A stretch of 64,000 nt of DNA from Mesomycoplasma dispar (lineage in GTDB: Bacteria > Bacillota_I > Bacilli_A > Mycoplasmatales > Metamycoplasmataceae): the NCBI RefSeq assembly GCF_000941075.1, contig NZ_CP007229.1, forward strand, positions 868,001 to 932,000, in the 5' to 3' direction. The notes under the pieces are model-generated. The model saw only the letters and a program-made list of their open reading frames with translations. It was not told the origin of the DNA and did not search any database. Below, in pieces: positions 32,795 through 44,592 of this stretch. How positions within the stretch are numbered: the stretch's first letter is position 1; each line of letters starts with the position of its first letter. The position numbers were made by a program, and so were the translations under genes.

Positions 32795-34714
32795 CTAAAC
32801 ATCGATTTTTGCATATTGGGCATTTTCTTCGATGAAAATTTTCCTTAAAGTGACATCGGTTCCCATTAGTGAATCAAAAATTTGCGCTACTTGTTCGACA
32901 TCGTGAATTTGCACTTGCGACATCCTTCTTGTTGCTGGATCCATTGTTGTTTCTCAAAGTTGTTCTGGGTTCATTTCCCCAAGTCCTTTGTATCTTTGGA
33001 TGCTAAATTTGGAATTTTCAGCACTAATTTCTGCTAAAATTTTCTCTTTTTCAGCTTCATTATAGGCATAAAGAATCTTTTTGTTTTGTGAAATTTTATA
33101 AAGCGGCGGAATTGCAATATAAACAAAACCAAATTCAATTAACTTTTTAAAATAACGGAATAAAAATGTTAGCAAAAGCGAACGAATATGCGAACCGTCT
33201 GAATCAGCGTCAGTCATTATAATAATTTTTTGGTAGCGAATTTTGCTGATGTTAAATTCAGGACCTACGCCAGTGCCAAAGGCGGTAATCATCGAAAGAA
33301 TTTCTTCGTTACGTAAAACTTTTTCTAATTGGAAACGTTGGGAATTAATTACTTTTCCACGTAAAGGTAAAATCGCCTGAAAATGACGGTCTCTTCCCAT
33401 TTTTGCACTTCCGCCAGCAGAATTTCCCTCAACAATATAAAGTTCAGCAATTTGCGGATTTTTGGTTGAGCAATCTGCTAGTTTTCCTGGAAGTGTGCCA
33501 ACATCAAAAGCTGATTTTCGTTTAACGGCCTCACGAGCTGATTTTGCTGCCCGCGCAGCTTTTTGGGCGAGCAAATTCCGCTTGATTATTTTCAGGGCAT
33601 CATCAGGATTTTCAGCTAAAAAGCGTTCAAAAACTTCAGAAAAAGCTTTATTAACAAATTGTCTAACTTCTTTGTTATTCAGTTTTCCTTTAGTTTGACC
33701 TTCAAAAATCGGGTTTGTATGTTTGATCGAAATTATCGCAATTAGACCGTCTTTGATATCTTGTTTGTCGAATTTATCAGATTCAGATTTAATAAATTTA
33801 TGTGATAGTGCGTAATTGTTAAGAATTCGTAAAAGCGCATCAGAAAGACCGATTTCGTGCATTCCGCCTTCAGTATTATGAATATTATTTGTATAACTTT
33901 TGATTTGATAGTGATCATCCTCGACATAATTTAGTGCAACTTCGACTTTGATAGTATCATTGTTATGCTCAAATTCTGCTTCAGCATAAATTATTGTATC
34001 AATTATTTTTTTATAATTTTTACTAAGTTCGATAACATAGTCGCGAATTCCGCCGTTAAAACAGAAACTCTGCGAAAAGCCATTTCGCTTGTCGTTGACA
34101 ACAAATTCGATTCCACCTGTTAAATACGCGGTGTTTTTAATTCGACTAACAATTGTAAGAAGTTGAAAACTGTTTTTTTCAAGAATTTCAAAATCGGGAC
34201 TAAAAACAATTTTAGTTCCGCTTTCGTCACTTTTTAAATCAGAAAGCGCTTTTAAGTCGTCAGTTTTTTGCCCACCATTAATGAATTTTTGGTACCAAAT
34301 TTTGCCTTCACGACTAATAAAAACTTCCAATTCTTTTGCAAGGGCATTAACTACTGAAGCTCCAACTCCGTGAAGTCCGCCAGAAACTTTATAAGAATTT
34401 CCGTCAAATTTTCCACCAGCATGTAAAACTGTAAAAACAACTTCAGCTGCAGAAACTCCGTGTTTTGGGTGAATTCCGACTGGAATTCCCCTTCCATTGT
34501 CCTCGATACTAATTTTATGATCATCAAAAATTGTAATTGCAATTTTTGATGCAAAACCAGCAAGCGCTTCGTCAACAGCATTATCAACAATTTCCCAAAC
34601 TAAATGATGCAATTCGTTTATCCCTGTACCACCGATGTACATTCCTGGACGTTTACGAACCGCTTCCAAACCTTCTAAAACAACAATATTTTCCGCTTGA
34701 TAATCTTTTGACAT
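32795..34714 (-). CDS. gyrB: DNA gyrase subunit B
   Basis: 639 residues, start ATG 34714 (GGAGAAAA nine nt upstream), TAG 32797-32795. An upstream GTG at 34741 is rejected because it sits on the predicted transcription start. GHKL ATPase motifs: EIVDNAVDEALAG (Asn/Asp, ~residue 40), EDNGRGIPVGIHP, HAGGKFDGNSYKVSGGLHGVG (as HAGGKFD...GGLHGVG). Transducer domain, then TOPRIM: YIVEGNSAGGSAK and TDADSDGSHIRSLL, and the C-terminal [32 protein letters not shown] favours GyrB over ParE. It makes the negative-supercoiling enzyme with GyrA, which is not in the window. Monocistronic. Confidence 0.93.
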
Positions 34715-34747
34715 AATTAAGTTTTCTCCGACAATTTCCACAATAAA

Positions 34748-34753
34748 TTATAC
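34748..34753 (-). promoter_or_regulatory. -10 box for gyrB
   Basis: TGGTATAAT (extended -10) on the minus strand, ~35 nt before the chosen ATG. Confidence 0.6.
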
Positions 34754-34805
34754 CATAAATTTCAAAATATCTATAAATTAATAGATTATTTTTAATAGAA
34801 AAATG

Positions 34806-34837
34806 AAAAAAGCTTTAAAAAATTTAAAGCTTTTTTT
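34806..34837 (-). terminator. Bidirectional-looking terminator after the EEP-like gene
   Basis: AAAAAGCTTTAAA pairs with TTTAAAGCTTTTT around a 4-nt loop; T runs on both strands. It lies between the EEP-like gene stop (34944) and the gyrB promoter. Confidence 0.75.
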
Positions 34838-34943
34838 TGGGGATTTTACACTTTCAAAGGAACAGCAAATCAGTTCAACTTTAAATTGAAATCTAAAATC
34901 TAAAAATAGATTTCAAAGATTTAGCTATGAATTTATAGGGTTT

Positions 34944-37900
34944 TTAGTTTTCTTCCTCTTCACTGGAATCTGAATCATCAGAATCCGTTTGTGAATTAAC
35001 ACTTTTTCCTTGCTCTTTTTTAAGTTGTTCTTCAAATTTGCTTTTATCAAATGGTTTATTAAAATCAATGTCAACAACTATTGGAGCATGATTTGACAGG
35101 GTTTTAAGTGGATCCCAATTTTGAGAATCCCCTGATTTTTTAGATTTTTTTGAACCACTTTTTCCATTAACGTATTTTTCAAAAGCTTGTTTCAGCGTTT
35201 CAGGATCTTTTGGCCCTTGTGGTTCGCTATTTTTTGTATAACCTTCAAGACCATACCAATCAATTCGTTGTGCAACATTTGGATGTGCTGATTGCCCTGT
35301 ATAAAACATACTGTTCATTGATTCAGAATAACCAATTTTTTTGAAAATTTTTGTTGGCTGGTTAGTTGGCATTAATTGTGAATATGATTTTAATAAATCT
35401 TCAAAAACATTAGAATAATGTTTTCTTTTAATGTTGGTTGTCCCAGCAAAAAGAAGATTTTGTGTTGGTTTGTCCTTTTTAAACTGATCAAGGGTGTCTT
35501 TTAAATTTGTTGCTTCTGTTAATTCCTGCAAACCTTGACCTGTGTATTTTGAAAAATCAGGGCTAATTTTAGAAATAGTAGAATTTATTGTTCTAGTTGA
35601 ACTTATTGATTCATCACTTTGAGTTTCACTATCGGATTCTAACATTTTTGATCTAGTTGAGCCTCGTGATCTCGAACGACTTCGACTATTTAATTCTGTT
35701 GATCTTGATGAAGTCAAACCTCTTTCAGATCTAGAGGTTCTAGTTTGTTTTTCATCAGGGCTTGTTGCACCTTCGCTATCGAAACTTCCTAAAACAAAAG
35801 TTACTTGCCTATTTTTTTCACCGTTTTTAGCATTTTCACCACTTTCTTGTTTTTTTATTAATTCAAATGTGACGCCTACCGGTGGATTTCGCCACATTCT
35901 TTCAGTAGAACCAATTTTTTCACCGAATGAAATAAATGGATTTTTAGCATTAATTTGTTGTTCTGCTTGTTGACTTACCATTTTTCAAATTTCCGAATCA
36001 TAAAGAAAAAGAAACTTACGTTTTCCAGTTTTGGATTTTTTAGGACTTGTTTTTTTAGATCCTCTTTTACCTTGATGACTACCAGAATCTTGGGAAGCAC
36101 TTTCTTCTTCCTTTTCATCATTAATTTTTTTTACTTCATCTTGGTCATAAATTTCGTATTTTCATCTTGTAATGGATTCAGATTTAGCAGTTTGTCTTAA
36201 TTTACTATCAACATTTTCTGAAACCGGAGTTTTAATGGATTCTTGAGTTTCTGATTTGTTTTTAAGATTTTCTAATTTTTGCACTAATTTCTTAATTGCA
36301 TTTTCAATATTTTTTTTACTTACATCTTTTAAAACAAGACCGGCAACGGTTGGGTTCATTTTCTTAAATACTTCAAAAATTAACTCAAGAGCAGAATCAT
36401 CGTTTGATTCTTCAGTGCTAACTTTAGTTCTTCTATTTGTTGTTGAATTAGAGAACCCATATTTATCAATATTTCAAAAACCAAAACGTACTAAATTTGG
36501 TGTTTCCTCTGGCTTTTCTAGATCTCTTTTTTCTTGATTTTCGGTTGGTTTCTTCCCTGTTCTTTGTGATTCCTCTCCATTTTCGTTCAGTTTTTGTTCT
36601 TTTTCCTTATCTGATTCTTGTTTATCTTCTTCAGGTTTTTTATTTTGTTCTTCTTCAGATGCGTCTTTATCTTTTCTCTCTTCTACTTTTTTATCTGTAT
36701 CTGATTCTTTTTTAGTTTTATCTTGATCTTTTTCTTCAGGTTTGTCTTGATCTTGACTAGAGTTACTACTATTTTTATCTTGATCTTCAGGAGAATTTTC
36801 AGGTTTGTCGGCATCTTCAGGACTTACATCTTTTTGTTCTTCAGGGATTTTTCCAAACCTTAATTTTTGTAGTTTTTCTCCCTCAATTTCAATGGTAGTT
36901 TGATCCTTAAAATAAAGACCTGTAGTAAAATCAACAACTAAAGGTGAATTTATACCTGAATTATTTGACTCAATTTTTTTAACTAGATTTTGCGTTTGAG
37001 TCATCAAACCGTTTGTAATTTTGTTGGAATTATTAATTAAAGCATCAAAGTTTTCCTTACCTAAACCAGTTCCAAGTTTTCGATTTTGATCCGTTGAAGT
37101 TAGGAAAATTACTTCAGAAATTCCTGATTTTTTCTTGAATTCTTCAATAATTTCTGCTAATTTTTTAGTTGGTTGTGAATTTTGTGCCTGTTTTATTACA
37201 GTTTTTTCTTCATCACTAAACAAGACAGGATCATAAATCCTGTCTTGTTTAGTGTCTAATTCCTCTTCTGATTCTTTTATAATTTTCTCAGTATTTTCTT
37301 GTGGTTTTTGCTCTTTTTCTTGACCTTTTTGAACAAAATTACCCATAATAACTAAAAATTCTTTGTTATTATTGAGCGCTTTAAAACCAAGCGCAACTGG
37401 AAAAGTATTATTTATTTGCTGATCTGATACTAAAAAAGGGTCAGAATTAGAATCTCTAATGTGTTTTCCAGAAAGTTTTAATTCGTTCTTTTTATAGAAA
37501 AAACTGTACTTTTTCGATTCGTTTTCCTGGTTTTGTTCATTTTTTGAACTAACTTGTACTCATTCAGATTTGGAATTTTCACTATTTGAGTTTAGATTTT
37601 CTAAAATTTTACTAGAATTTAAATCACTGTTTTTATCGATATTTTCCGATAAAGCCATCAATGAAGATTTTGTGTCTAAAATTGTTTTTGCAATGTTGCT
37701 AAAATCTGCTTGATCATCAAAAGTAGTTAAATTCCAATAGCCAATTCGCACATTTTGCACAATTTGTTCTGGATTTCCTGTAATTCGATTCCAATATCTG
37801 CCAGGATGAACAATTTTGTCATAAAGAAAATTATATCCAGCTTTTTGTGGATTAGACTTATAATTTCACTGAATTGGACCAGGTTTTAAAAATCCTGGAG

Positions 37901-38237
37901 TAATTTTTACATTGGTTTTTGCTTCTTTTTTTATGCTAAAACTTTCAAAAACGTTTGAAGCCGTATTTTTTTCTTTTTTTTCCTGAAAAACTTTTTCAGA
38001 AGGATTGTGATTAGTAAAACCAAGTAAAAGTCGATCGTCATTAAAATCAAAATTAACAATTTGCTGATTTGAATTAGTGCTTTTAGAATGACTAACAGGA
38101 TGTTTTTTGAAATTGTGACTATAAAAATTATCTGTAAATCCCGTTGTGATAATTGGGATAAAAATTAAACTAGATGTTAAAAAGGAAATTAATGAAATTC
38201 TCTTAATTTGCTGTTTGTTTTTCTGCTTCCGATGCAT
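34944..38237 (-). CDS. Large surface protein with degenerate EEP (MnuA/DNase I-like) nuclease fold
   Basis: 1097 residues, ATG 38237 to TAA 34946-34944. N-terminal basic segment and signal anchor (ISLISFLTSSLIFIPIITT, residues ~15-35). Pieces of the endonuclease/exonuclease/phosphatase fold appear in order: VRIGYWNLTTFDD (~160), LMALSENID (~195), LLFAGTTNIKRKHYSNVFEDLL (~930, in parts) and LSNHAPIVVDI (~1050). In active mycoplasma nucleases (MnuA) the last two read GDTNIK and SDHAP; both catalytic Asp positions look changed here (T and N). About 125 Lys/Glu/Asp/Gln-rich residues (~455-580) and a Ser/Arg-rich tract with RSRSRSRGS (~835-865) are inserted. The -10 box lies 8 nt from the start, so the mRNA may be leaderless. 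Probably a surface-exposed, perhaps non-catalytic nucleic-acid binder. Confidence 0.65.
37214..37254. repeat. 18-bp perfect inverted repeat inside the EEP-like gene
   Basis: CACTAAACAAGACAGGAT (37214-37231) and its exact reverse complement (37237-37254) around the 5-nt loop CATAA, wholly within the coding frame (around residues 328-341). Confidence 0.9.
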
Positions 38238-38245
38238 TAATAATT

Positions 38246-38251
38246 ATTATA
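38246..38251 (-). promoter_or_regulatory. -10 box implying a leaderless EEP-like mRNA
   Basis: TATAAT on the minus strand with only 8 nt to the ATG at 38237; no ribosome-binding sequence is available. Confidence 0.5.
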
Positions 38252-38342
38252 AAATTGAATTTCTGAATAATTTTATAGAACTATGACAAAAAAGAGAAAC
38301 TTTGAACTAATTTTCATTTTAAACTTAATTGAAATTAAAACT

Positions 38343-38385
38343 ATAATCCCATTTTTGTATAATTTTACTACAAAAATGGGATTAT
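38343..38385. terminator. 17-bp perfect inverted repeat upstream of the EEP-like gene
   Basis: Arms 38343-38359 and 38369-38385 (ATAATCCCATTTTTGTA and its reverse complement), 9-nt loop. No long T run follows on either strand, so termination is possible but not typical. Confidence 0.5.
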
Positions 38386-38464
38386 TCTACAGATTCAAGT
38401 TTGTATTTAATCGCGGATTTTTCATCCTTTTAAAGTTTAAATTGATAGTATTTTTAGAATTTTT

Positions 38465-38510
38465 AACCTAAAAAATTTATTTATGATACCGAAAATAAAT
38501 TTTTTAGGTT
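38465..38510 (-). terminator. Hairpin overlapping the res stop codon
   Basis: 18-bp perfect arms (38465-38482 / 38493-38510) with AACCTAAAAAATTTATTT as left arm. The res stop codon (38483-38481) lies at the loop edge, so the stem includes the last codons of the gene. Confidence 0.65.
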
Positions 38511-41207
38511 AATGAAATGTTTTGCACGACTGTTTTTGCTGTCTTCACTGTTTTTTGATAATCGCTCTAACCTGCAACTTTCATAAAAAGTTTCCCTATC
38601 GCTAGCACATTTATCAATTTCAACTATTGATTTTTGCGAAATTATTTTGTTTAACGATTCGATTGTGCTATAACCATAGCATTCTAAATTTTCATTATTA
38701 ACTTCACTAACATAACAAACCATTGCGCTCACATGTGGAGTGTTAATTTGGTTTTTTTGATAGTTTCGGTAGCCGATGAAAAAATCAAGAAAAGAATCCA
38801 AAATTAACTTTGTTTTTTCAGGATTTATATCACTTTCACTATCTTTGATTTCAATAAAAAATTGGTGACTAACATCAAAGTCGTTATTTTTGTTTCTTTT
38901 CCCAATAATAAAATCAGGGTAAATTTTCTTTAGACTGCCATCTTCGTTATCGAAATAATCAAGCGAAGGATTTTCTTCATTGATATGAGGTTTTGTTCAG
39001 AAAAATTCTGTACTTTTTAATGGAGGTTTAATATTTTTGCTATATTTTTTTAAAATTTTCAAAAATTCAACTTCATTTCTAGAATCAAGTGGAATATTAT
39101 TTTCATTTTCAGCTATTTTTCCACTTTTTTTAGTATATTCGTAAGTAAAAAATTCATCAATTTTTGCTATTTTTTCGCCTTTTTTCTTGTTTTTGCTATT
39201 TTCAGTTTCGCTTTCAAATTTATAAACTTGCTCATAAGGAAGTTTAACTTTTTTAATTTTGTAAGTAAGTTTTTGATTTTTTACTTTTTCAAGTGTTTGT
39301 CTAAAAAGTGTGCTAATTTTGGCTATGTTTTTATCCAAAAACAAAAATCAAAACATATTCAAACTGATTGTGTATATTTTTTCGCGATCAACTTTAATTT
39401 TAGAAATAATTTTGCTGTAAAATTCAGTTTCAATACGATTTATTAAATAATCATTTAGTAAATTTTGATATTTATTTTTTAACTCAAGAACAATTTCTTT
39501 TAATCCAAGAAGGTTATAAATTTCATAGCCAGCTTGCTGTTGTGATTCGCCATAATTTCTAAAAAACCCAGAAATATATCGATTAGGATTTTTTGAATTC
39601 AGTCACTGATCAACTTTTTGTTCAAAAATACTATAAATACCGCTGTTTTTGTATTTTTCTTTTTCAAAAAATGTCGATTCTAAAAAAAATAAATGACTTT
39701 CAGTTTCAGCAATTTGAATAACATTTTGCTTTTCAAAATTATTTTCGCTCTTCTTTTTGTATTCACAGTTAATAAAATTTGCTAAAATTTGCAGAACTTT
39801 ATTGTTATAATCACTTAAAAAAGCATTATCACTAGTTAAAAATTGCCCATTTTCTGCTAAATTTTTTGGCAATTGGTGTTCGCCAACAATAATTTTGATT
39901 GATTTATTTTCATTTTTTAAAGTATAAGTTTTTAGCTCAAAACCTTGAATTTTATTGTCTTTTTTGTTACTATAAACATAATATTCAAGACCTGGATGAA
40001 CTAATTTTGCATTTTTGATCAACCCTGGATTTGGATTTCTTTTGATTCTACCAAGGGTTTGAATTGTCAAATTCTTCGAGCTAACTTCACGTAATTGCAC
40101 TAACATACAAGCGCGCGGAATGTCTCATCCAGTTGCAGGTCCAACTTTAAAAATTATCACATCTATAGGTGATAAATTATTTGAGACATCGGCAAGTTTT
40201 CAATTTTTAAAACCTTTTAAATTAGAATCGATATCATTTTCACCAAAATATTTAAAATAAGTTAGACCTTCTTCCTTGATAATTTCAGTGATTTTTTGAA
40301 TTTGAACATTAAATTCTTCGGCTTTCTTTTCTGTTTTGTTTTCAACTTGGATCAACATTGCAGGATAAATCGATTTTAATTCTTGATTTTCACGGTAAGA
40401 TTCTTTTATTTTTTTAAATTTTTGACATGCCGTTTTTAAAATAATTTCACTATTTACCTCTTGATTTTCTTCAAATCCTTGATTAAAATTTAAACGTGAT
40501 TTAATTAAAAGTGGCTCATCATGTAGCAAATCTTGGTCACTAATTTCGTATAAATTACTAAAATTTTCAGGAGTTGCCGTCATTTTGAGAATAAAAGTCG
40601 CGGTTTTTTGAATATCATCCTCAAATTTTAGAAAATCTGCATCTTTTTTACTAGAATCAGAATCGCCGATATGAGCTTCATCACGGATGTAAATTAGTCG
40701 ATACTTTTGATTGCTAATTTGATTTTTGAAACTATAGAAAACATTTTGTTCCTTCATTATCGTGTTTGCTCGGAAACTAGCACCACTTAAAATATAAATT
40801 TTGTTCCTTTTTGCTTTTATTGTAAAATCTTGTTCACTAATTTTACGACTTTTAGCTTGTGCGGTAGGGCTTTGAATATGCTCAATTTCAATTTCGTTAT
40901 CATGACCTTTGTATTCATTGAATTTTCGATAAATTTGTCCAGGTAAATCAGAAGATGCAACTGTACAAACGACAAAAATTAGCCGTATTTCAGAATTATT
41001 TAGAAATTTTTCCCGTAATCTTTTAATAAATTCAAACATCATAAAAGTTTTTCCAGAGCCAGTTGGGGCTTTTAGATTAACAAATTCTTGATATGGTCTA
41101 TTAAATTCTGCTTGATTTCCTAGATGAATTTTCGAAGCGAGCAAATGTTGGACTGCCTTATCTAAAATTCAGTTAATTGCTTTTTCTTGTGATCTACTTG
41201 CTTTCAT
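38481..41207 (-). CDS. res: Type III restriction endonuclease subunit (Res)
   Basis: 908 residues, ATG 41207 (AAAAAGGATAAAT upstream) to TAA 38483-38481. Superfamily 2 helicase motor: Walker A LKAPTGSGKTFMM (~residue 50), DEAH motif read as IRDEAHIGD (~residue 178, nt ~40675), motif III MTATPENF (~214), motif VI QTLGRIKRNPNPG (~390). The C-terminal third should hold the PD-(D/E)xK nuclease; GNKNNDFDVSHQFFIEIK-like text around nt 38840-38900 fits (DFDVSHQFFIEIKD). TGA codons as Trp. The gene starts 14 nt after mod, and Res needs Mod for target recognition. Since mod is out of frame here, the system should be silent in this cell state. Confidence 0.85.
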
Positions 41208-41221
41208 ATTTATCCTTTTTT

Positions 41222-43040
41222 CTAATTTAATTGCGGTTTTAACGATTTTAATGCTTGAATAATTTCAGTTTCATTATTAAAAATACTTTTTTTAGAATTG
41301 ACATTAAAATTAATTAGCATTTTTTTGAACTTCTCAAATAATTCGGCTAAAACTTTATCATTTTCAAAAACAGAAACATCATAATAACTGATTTTATAGG
41401 TATTTAAATTGGACTTAAAGGGTTTGTTGTCTTTTGTTCAGTCAATTTCTCTGTTTTTATCAAGATTTTTTGGGCTTTTTTGCCCAAAATTTATCCGATA
41501 AAGTCTTTCAAAAGTGATATTTTCGCCGATCTGATTTTCATTATTTGTTACTAAAACATAACTGCGATTTCCGCCATCTTTGTGATTTAGATCTAAAACT
41601 GCCTGCCCTGTTGTCCCACTTCCTGCAAAAAAATCCAAGATTTTAGCATCTTTATTTGGATGTAAATTGATTAAAAATTTGATTAATTCAACTGGTTTGG
41701 GATAGGGAAAAAGATTTTTATCACCTAGAATTGAAACTAAATCCTTTTTTCCTAAACTTGTTATTACACTTCTTGTTTTTAATTGTTTTGTTTTAGGTTT
41801 CTGTTCAACTTTTTTAGATTGGTTATTTTCATCTTTAACATCTTCCTCTATTATAACTTCAATTATGTTTCCAAATCTTATGCCAGCTAATCTAAATTTA
41901 ATTAATTCATTATTATTTCTGGCTTTAGGATTAAAACTTATTTTTTCATAATGTTTTCGATATACTTTTCAATATTTTGTGCCGCTTTTTTTGTCAATTT
42001 CTTCTTTGATTTCAATAAAACCTAATTCTTTACCTTTTTGAAAAGATTCAAAACCTCAAGTATAACGTCCAGTTTTAGGGTTTAAAACATTACGATAATC
42101 AATAAATTTCGTCCCATCGGGCGCTTCTATTTCATAGTCAAGTGATTCAATATATTGAAAATTTTGAGATGATGCACTATGAAAAAGTTCAACTCTTTTA
42201 TAATAACCTCTTTCTTCAAAAAATTCATCCTTATATTTAAAGTCTTTTCGTTCTTCGCCAGTATAAATTTTATAATTAAAATCACATTTGTTAATATTTT
42301 TACAATACAAAAGAACATATTCACTATAAACATCGATAGAATTCTGTTTTGTAGTGTTTCCGCTAGGGCTATTTTTCTTGATTCAAATTAAATTAGCAAC
42401 AAAATTTTCTTCGCCAAAAATTTCATCCATTAAAACTTTTAGATAGGCTTGTTCGTTATCATCGATTGAAACAAAAATAATTCCATCGTCTTTTAAAAGT
42501 TTTTTTGCCAATTTTAGCCTTTCATTTAAAAGATTTAATCAGCCATTTCGACTAAATTTATCACGGTAAATAAATTTTTTTGCTGAAATTTCACTTGAAA
42601 AATTATTACCATCATTTCCCGTCGTCTCGGTATTATAAGGCGGATCGATGTAAATTATGTCGTATTTTACAGTACTTTTTGCGCTACTGCTCTCTCTCTC
42701 TCTCTCTCTCGATGGCTAAAAGATTTTGAAGTGCATCGAAATTTTCACCAATTATTAAATGATTTTTTGGGAAATTATTCTCGCCTTCAAAAGAAAGACT
42801 TTCATCTTTTTCTAGAATTCCAACGGTTGAAGAATCCGAAATTGGAGCCTGATCAAAAGTAAAACCAACTTTAACTCTTTGCAGTAAAAAACCAAAAACT
42901 GCTTGTAGATCAAGGTTTTTTTCAGCGGATAATTTCAAAAGTTGTTTGCAAATTTGTTTTTGTTCACTGTTTAGTTCATTAACAGAAATTTCATCTAAAA
43001 TTTTTAGTAAATTTTCAAGATTTTTACTTTCGTTTTTCAT
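41222..43040 (-). CDS. mod: Phase-variable type III DNA methyltransferase (Mod), out of frame in this sequence
   Basis: ATG at 43040; last codon TAG 41224-41222. The first ~111 residues run into a (GA)10G tract (42710-42690) coding EREREREQ and hit TAG at 42686-42684. The catalytic part is open in another frame from just after the tract: YDIIYIDPPYNTETTG (motif IV, DPPY), GIIFVSIDDNE, target-recognition region, then DFFAGSGTTGQAV (motif I, FxGxG), the beta-class order expected of Mod. One extra GA (11) or two fewer (8) would join the frames, giving about 606 residues. So mod is OFF with 10 repeats. It methylates an unknown adenine site and directs Res downstream. Confidence 0.88.
42690..42710 (-). 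repeat. Dinucleotide repeat (GA)10G in mod
   Basis: Plus strand C(TC)10, 21 nt, uninterrupted, within the mod coding region ~110 codons from the start. Length change by slippage shifts frame by 2 nt per unit. Confidence 0.95.
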
Positions 43041-43068
43041 AATTTTTTCCTTTTTTTTATAAAAATAA

Positions 43069-43105
43069 AAAAAACGGCTTAATATATTAAAATTAAACCG
43101 TTTTT
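43069..43105 (-). terminator. Terminator of nox
   Basis: AAAACGG...CCGTTTT stem with an AT-rich loop, and a T run on the minus strand, 30 nt past the nox stop. Confidence 0.7.
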
Positions 43106-43134
43106 GAAATTAATGATTTTTAAAAAAGAACATT

Positions 43135-44517
43135 TTAGTCTAACTTTTTATTATAACTAAGTCCTAATGCGTTTAAAATTACTTGAATTACAAAGTTAAA
43201 TGGTTTGTTGAAGTGAGGGAGGAAATAAAAATCAGAAAGGGCAATTTCAGGTAGTTTTAGACCTTTTTGGATTGCAAGGGAAAGGAAATAAATTACTTCG
43301 GTGTGATTAAATTGTTTTCCGTATGATCCAATTTGGGCTCCAACTAATTTAAGTGTGGATTTTTGGTAGGTAATTTTAATTCAAACCTTTGATTTTTCCT
43401 GCATAAATTCTGGACGATCTCAATCTTCGAGATATTCAGTGACAATATCATCGATTCCCATTAATGAACATCCTCTTTCACAATAACCAGTTGATGCATA
43501 ATTAAATCCAAAAACGGAAATTGCATTTGTACCAACATAACCAGGGAAAGGAATATCGTTTCGACCTGCAAGGTGAAAAGCGGCAACTATTCCAGATTTT
43601 ACAGCATTTGTTGCAAGCGCAATATGTGCGTGTTTTTGTGTTACATTATGAAGCATTGCCGCTGAATCACCAATTACATAAAGATCTTTATCACTTAAAC
43701 AGCGTTGAAATTCATCAACTTTAATTGCACCATTTGGTGTTTTTTCAACATCAGCTAAAATTTTTGTATTTGGTGAAAAACCGATTGCTAAAATTACAAG
43801 ATCAGCAGCGTATTTTCCTTTATCTGTTTCAACAAAAGCAACTTTTTTGCCACTTTCATCGGCAATAAAGCGAAGAACTTTTTGTCCAAATTGCAAATTA
43901 ATTCCTTCAGCACGAATTTTTTCTTCCATTTTGGAAGTAAATTCCTGATCAAAATAGTTAGGAATAACTCGATCTTGCATATCGATTAGCGTTGTTTTTT
44001 TACCGTATTTATGAAAAGCTTCGAGCAATTCGATTCCGATATAACCACCACCGATAATGATTACGTTTTTAATTGAAGGGTCAACAGCTTTTTCCTTAAT
44101 TGCTTTTGCGTGGGTAAAAGTTTTTGAAACTAAAATGTTTTTAAGATTAATTCCTTCAAAAGGCGGAATAATCGGTCAAGTTCCACCAGCAAAAACTAAC
44201 TTATCGTAATTATCTTTAAAAGTTTCGCCAGTAACTAAATTTTTAACAGTAACTATCTTATTTTTCCGATCAATTTCGAGAACATCGTGCTCTAAATTAA
44301 CGTTAATTCCCATCGCTTTTAGTTGTTCAGGATTTGAATAAAAAAGTCCAGATGGATCACTGAACTCGTCTGATACTCAAAGCGCAATTCCACAACCTAA
44401 AAATGAAATATCAGTATTTCTATCATAAGAAACAAGTTCTGCCTGTGGATAAATTGTTTTCAATGTTCTTAAAAATGAAGTTCCAGCGTGATTTGTTCCA
44501 ATTGATATTATTTTCAT
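43135..44517 (-). CDS. nox: NADH oxidase (FAD-dependent, water-forming type)
   Basis: 460 residues, ATG 44517 with AGGGG upstream, TAA 43137-43135. Pyridine nucleotide-disulphide oxidoreductase layout: N-terminal FAD site IISIGTNHAGTSFLR, then catalytic Cys in DISFLGCGIALWV (~residue 42), NADH site VIIIGGGYIGIELLEAF (~165), second FAD motif LYVIGDSAAM (~285) and the dimerisation domain with TNAISVFGF and STGYCERG. Nox re-oxidises NADH from glycolysis and pyruvate dehydrogenase with O2, keeping NAD+ available. It sits in the same strand cluster as the pdh genes but with its own promoter (44592-44587) and terminator. Confidence 0.92.
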
Positions 44518-44586
44518 AAAGTACAACCCCTATTTTCTTTTGTTAAAAAAAAGGAAAAATTAAATATTTTTATTTAATTTAAGAAA

Positions 44587-44592
44587 ATTATA
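44587..44592 (-). promoter_or_regulatory. -10 box for nox
   Basis: AGTATAATTTTC on the minus strand, 69 nt before the start codon. Confidence 0.5.

Noticed and set aside
34714..34741. GTG at 34741 as the gyrB start (nine more residues)
   Set aside because: It falls at the predicted transcription start just after the TATAAT box, whereas ATG 34714 has GGAGAAAA at good spacing.
38343..38510. Two inverted repeats as inversion sites for the EEP-like and res genes
   Set aside because: The two repeats differ in sequence and there is no recombinase gene nearby; terminator-like roles explain them better.
38481..41207. Possible frameshift or break in the type III res gene
   Set aside because: Apparent breaks are TGA codons, read as Trp; all pieces lie in one frame.
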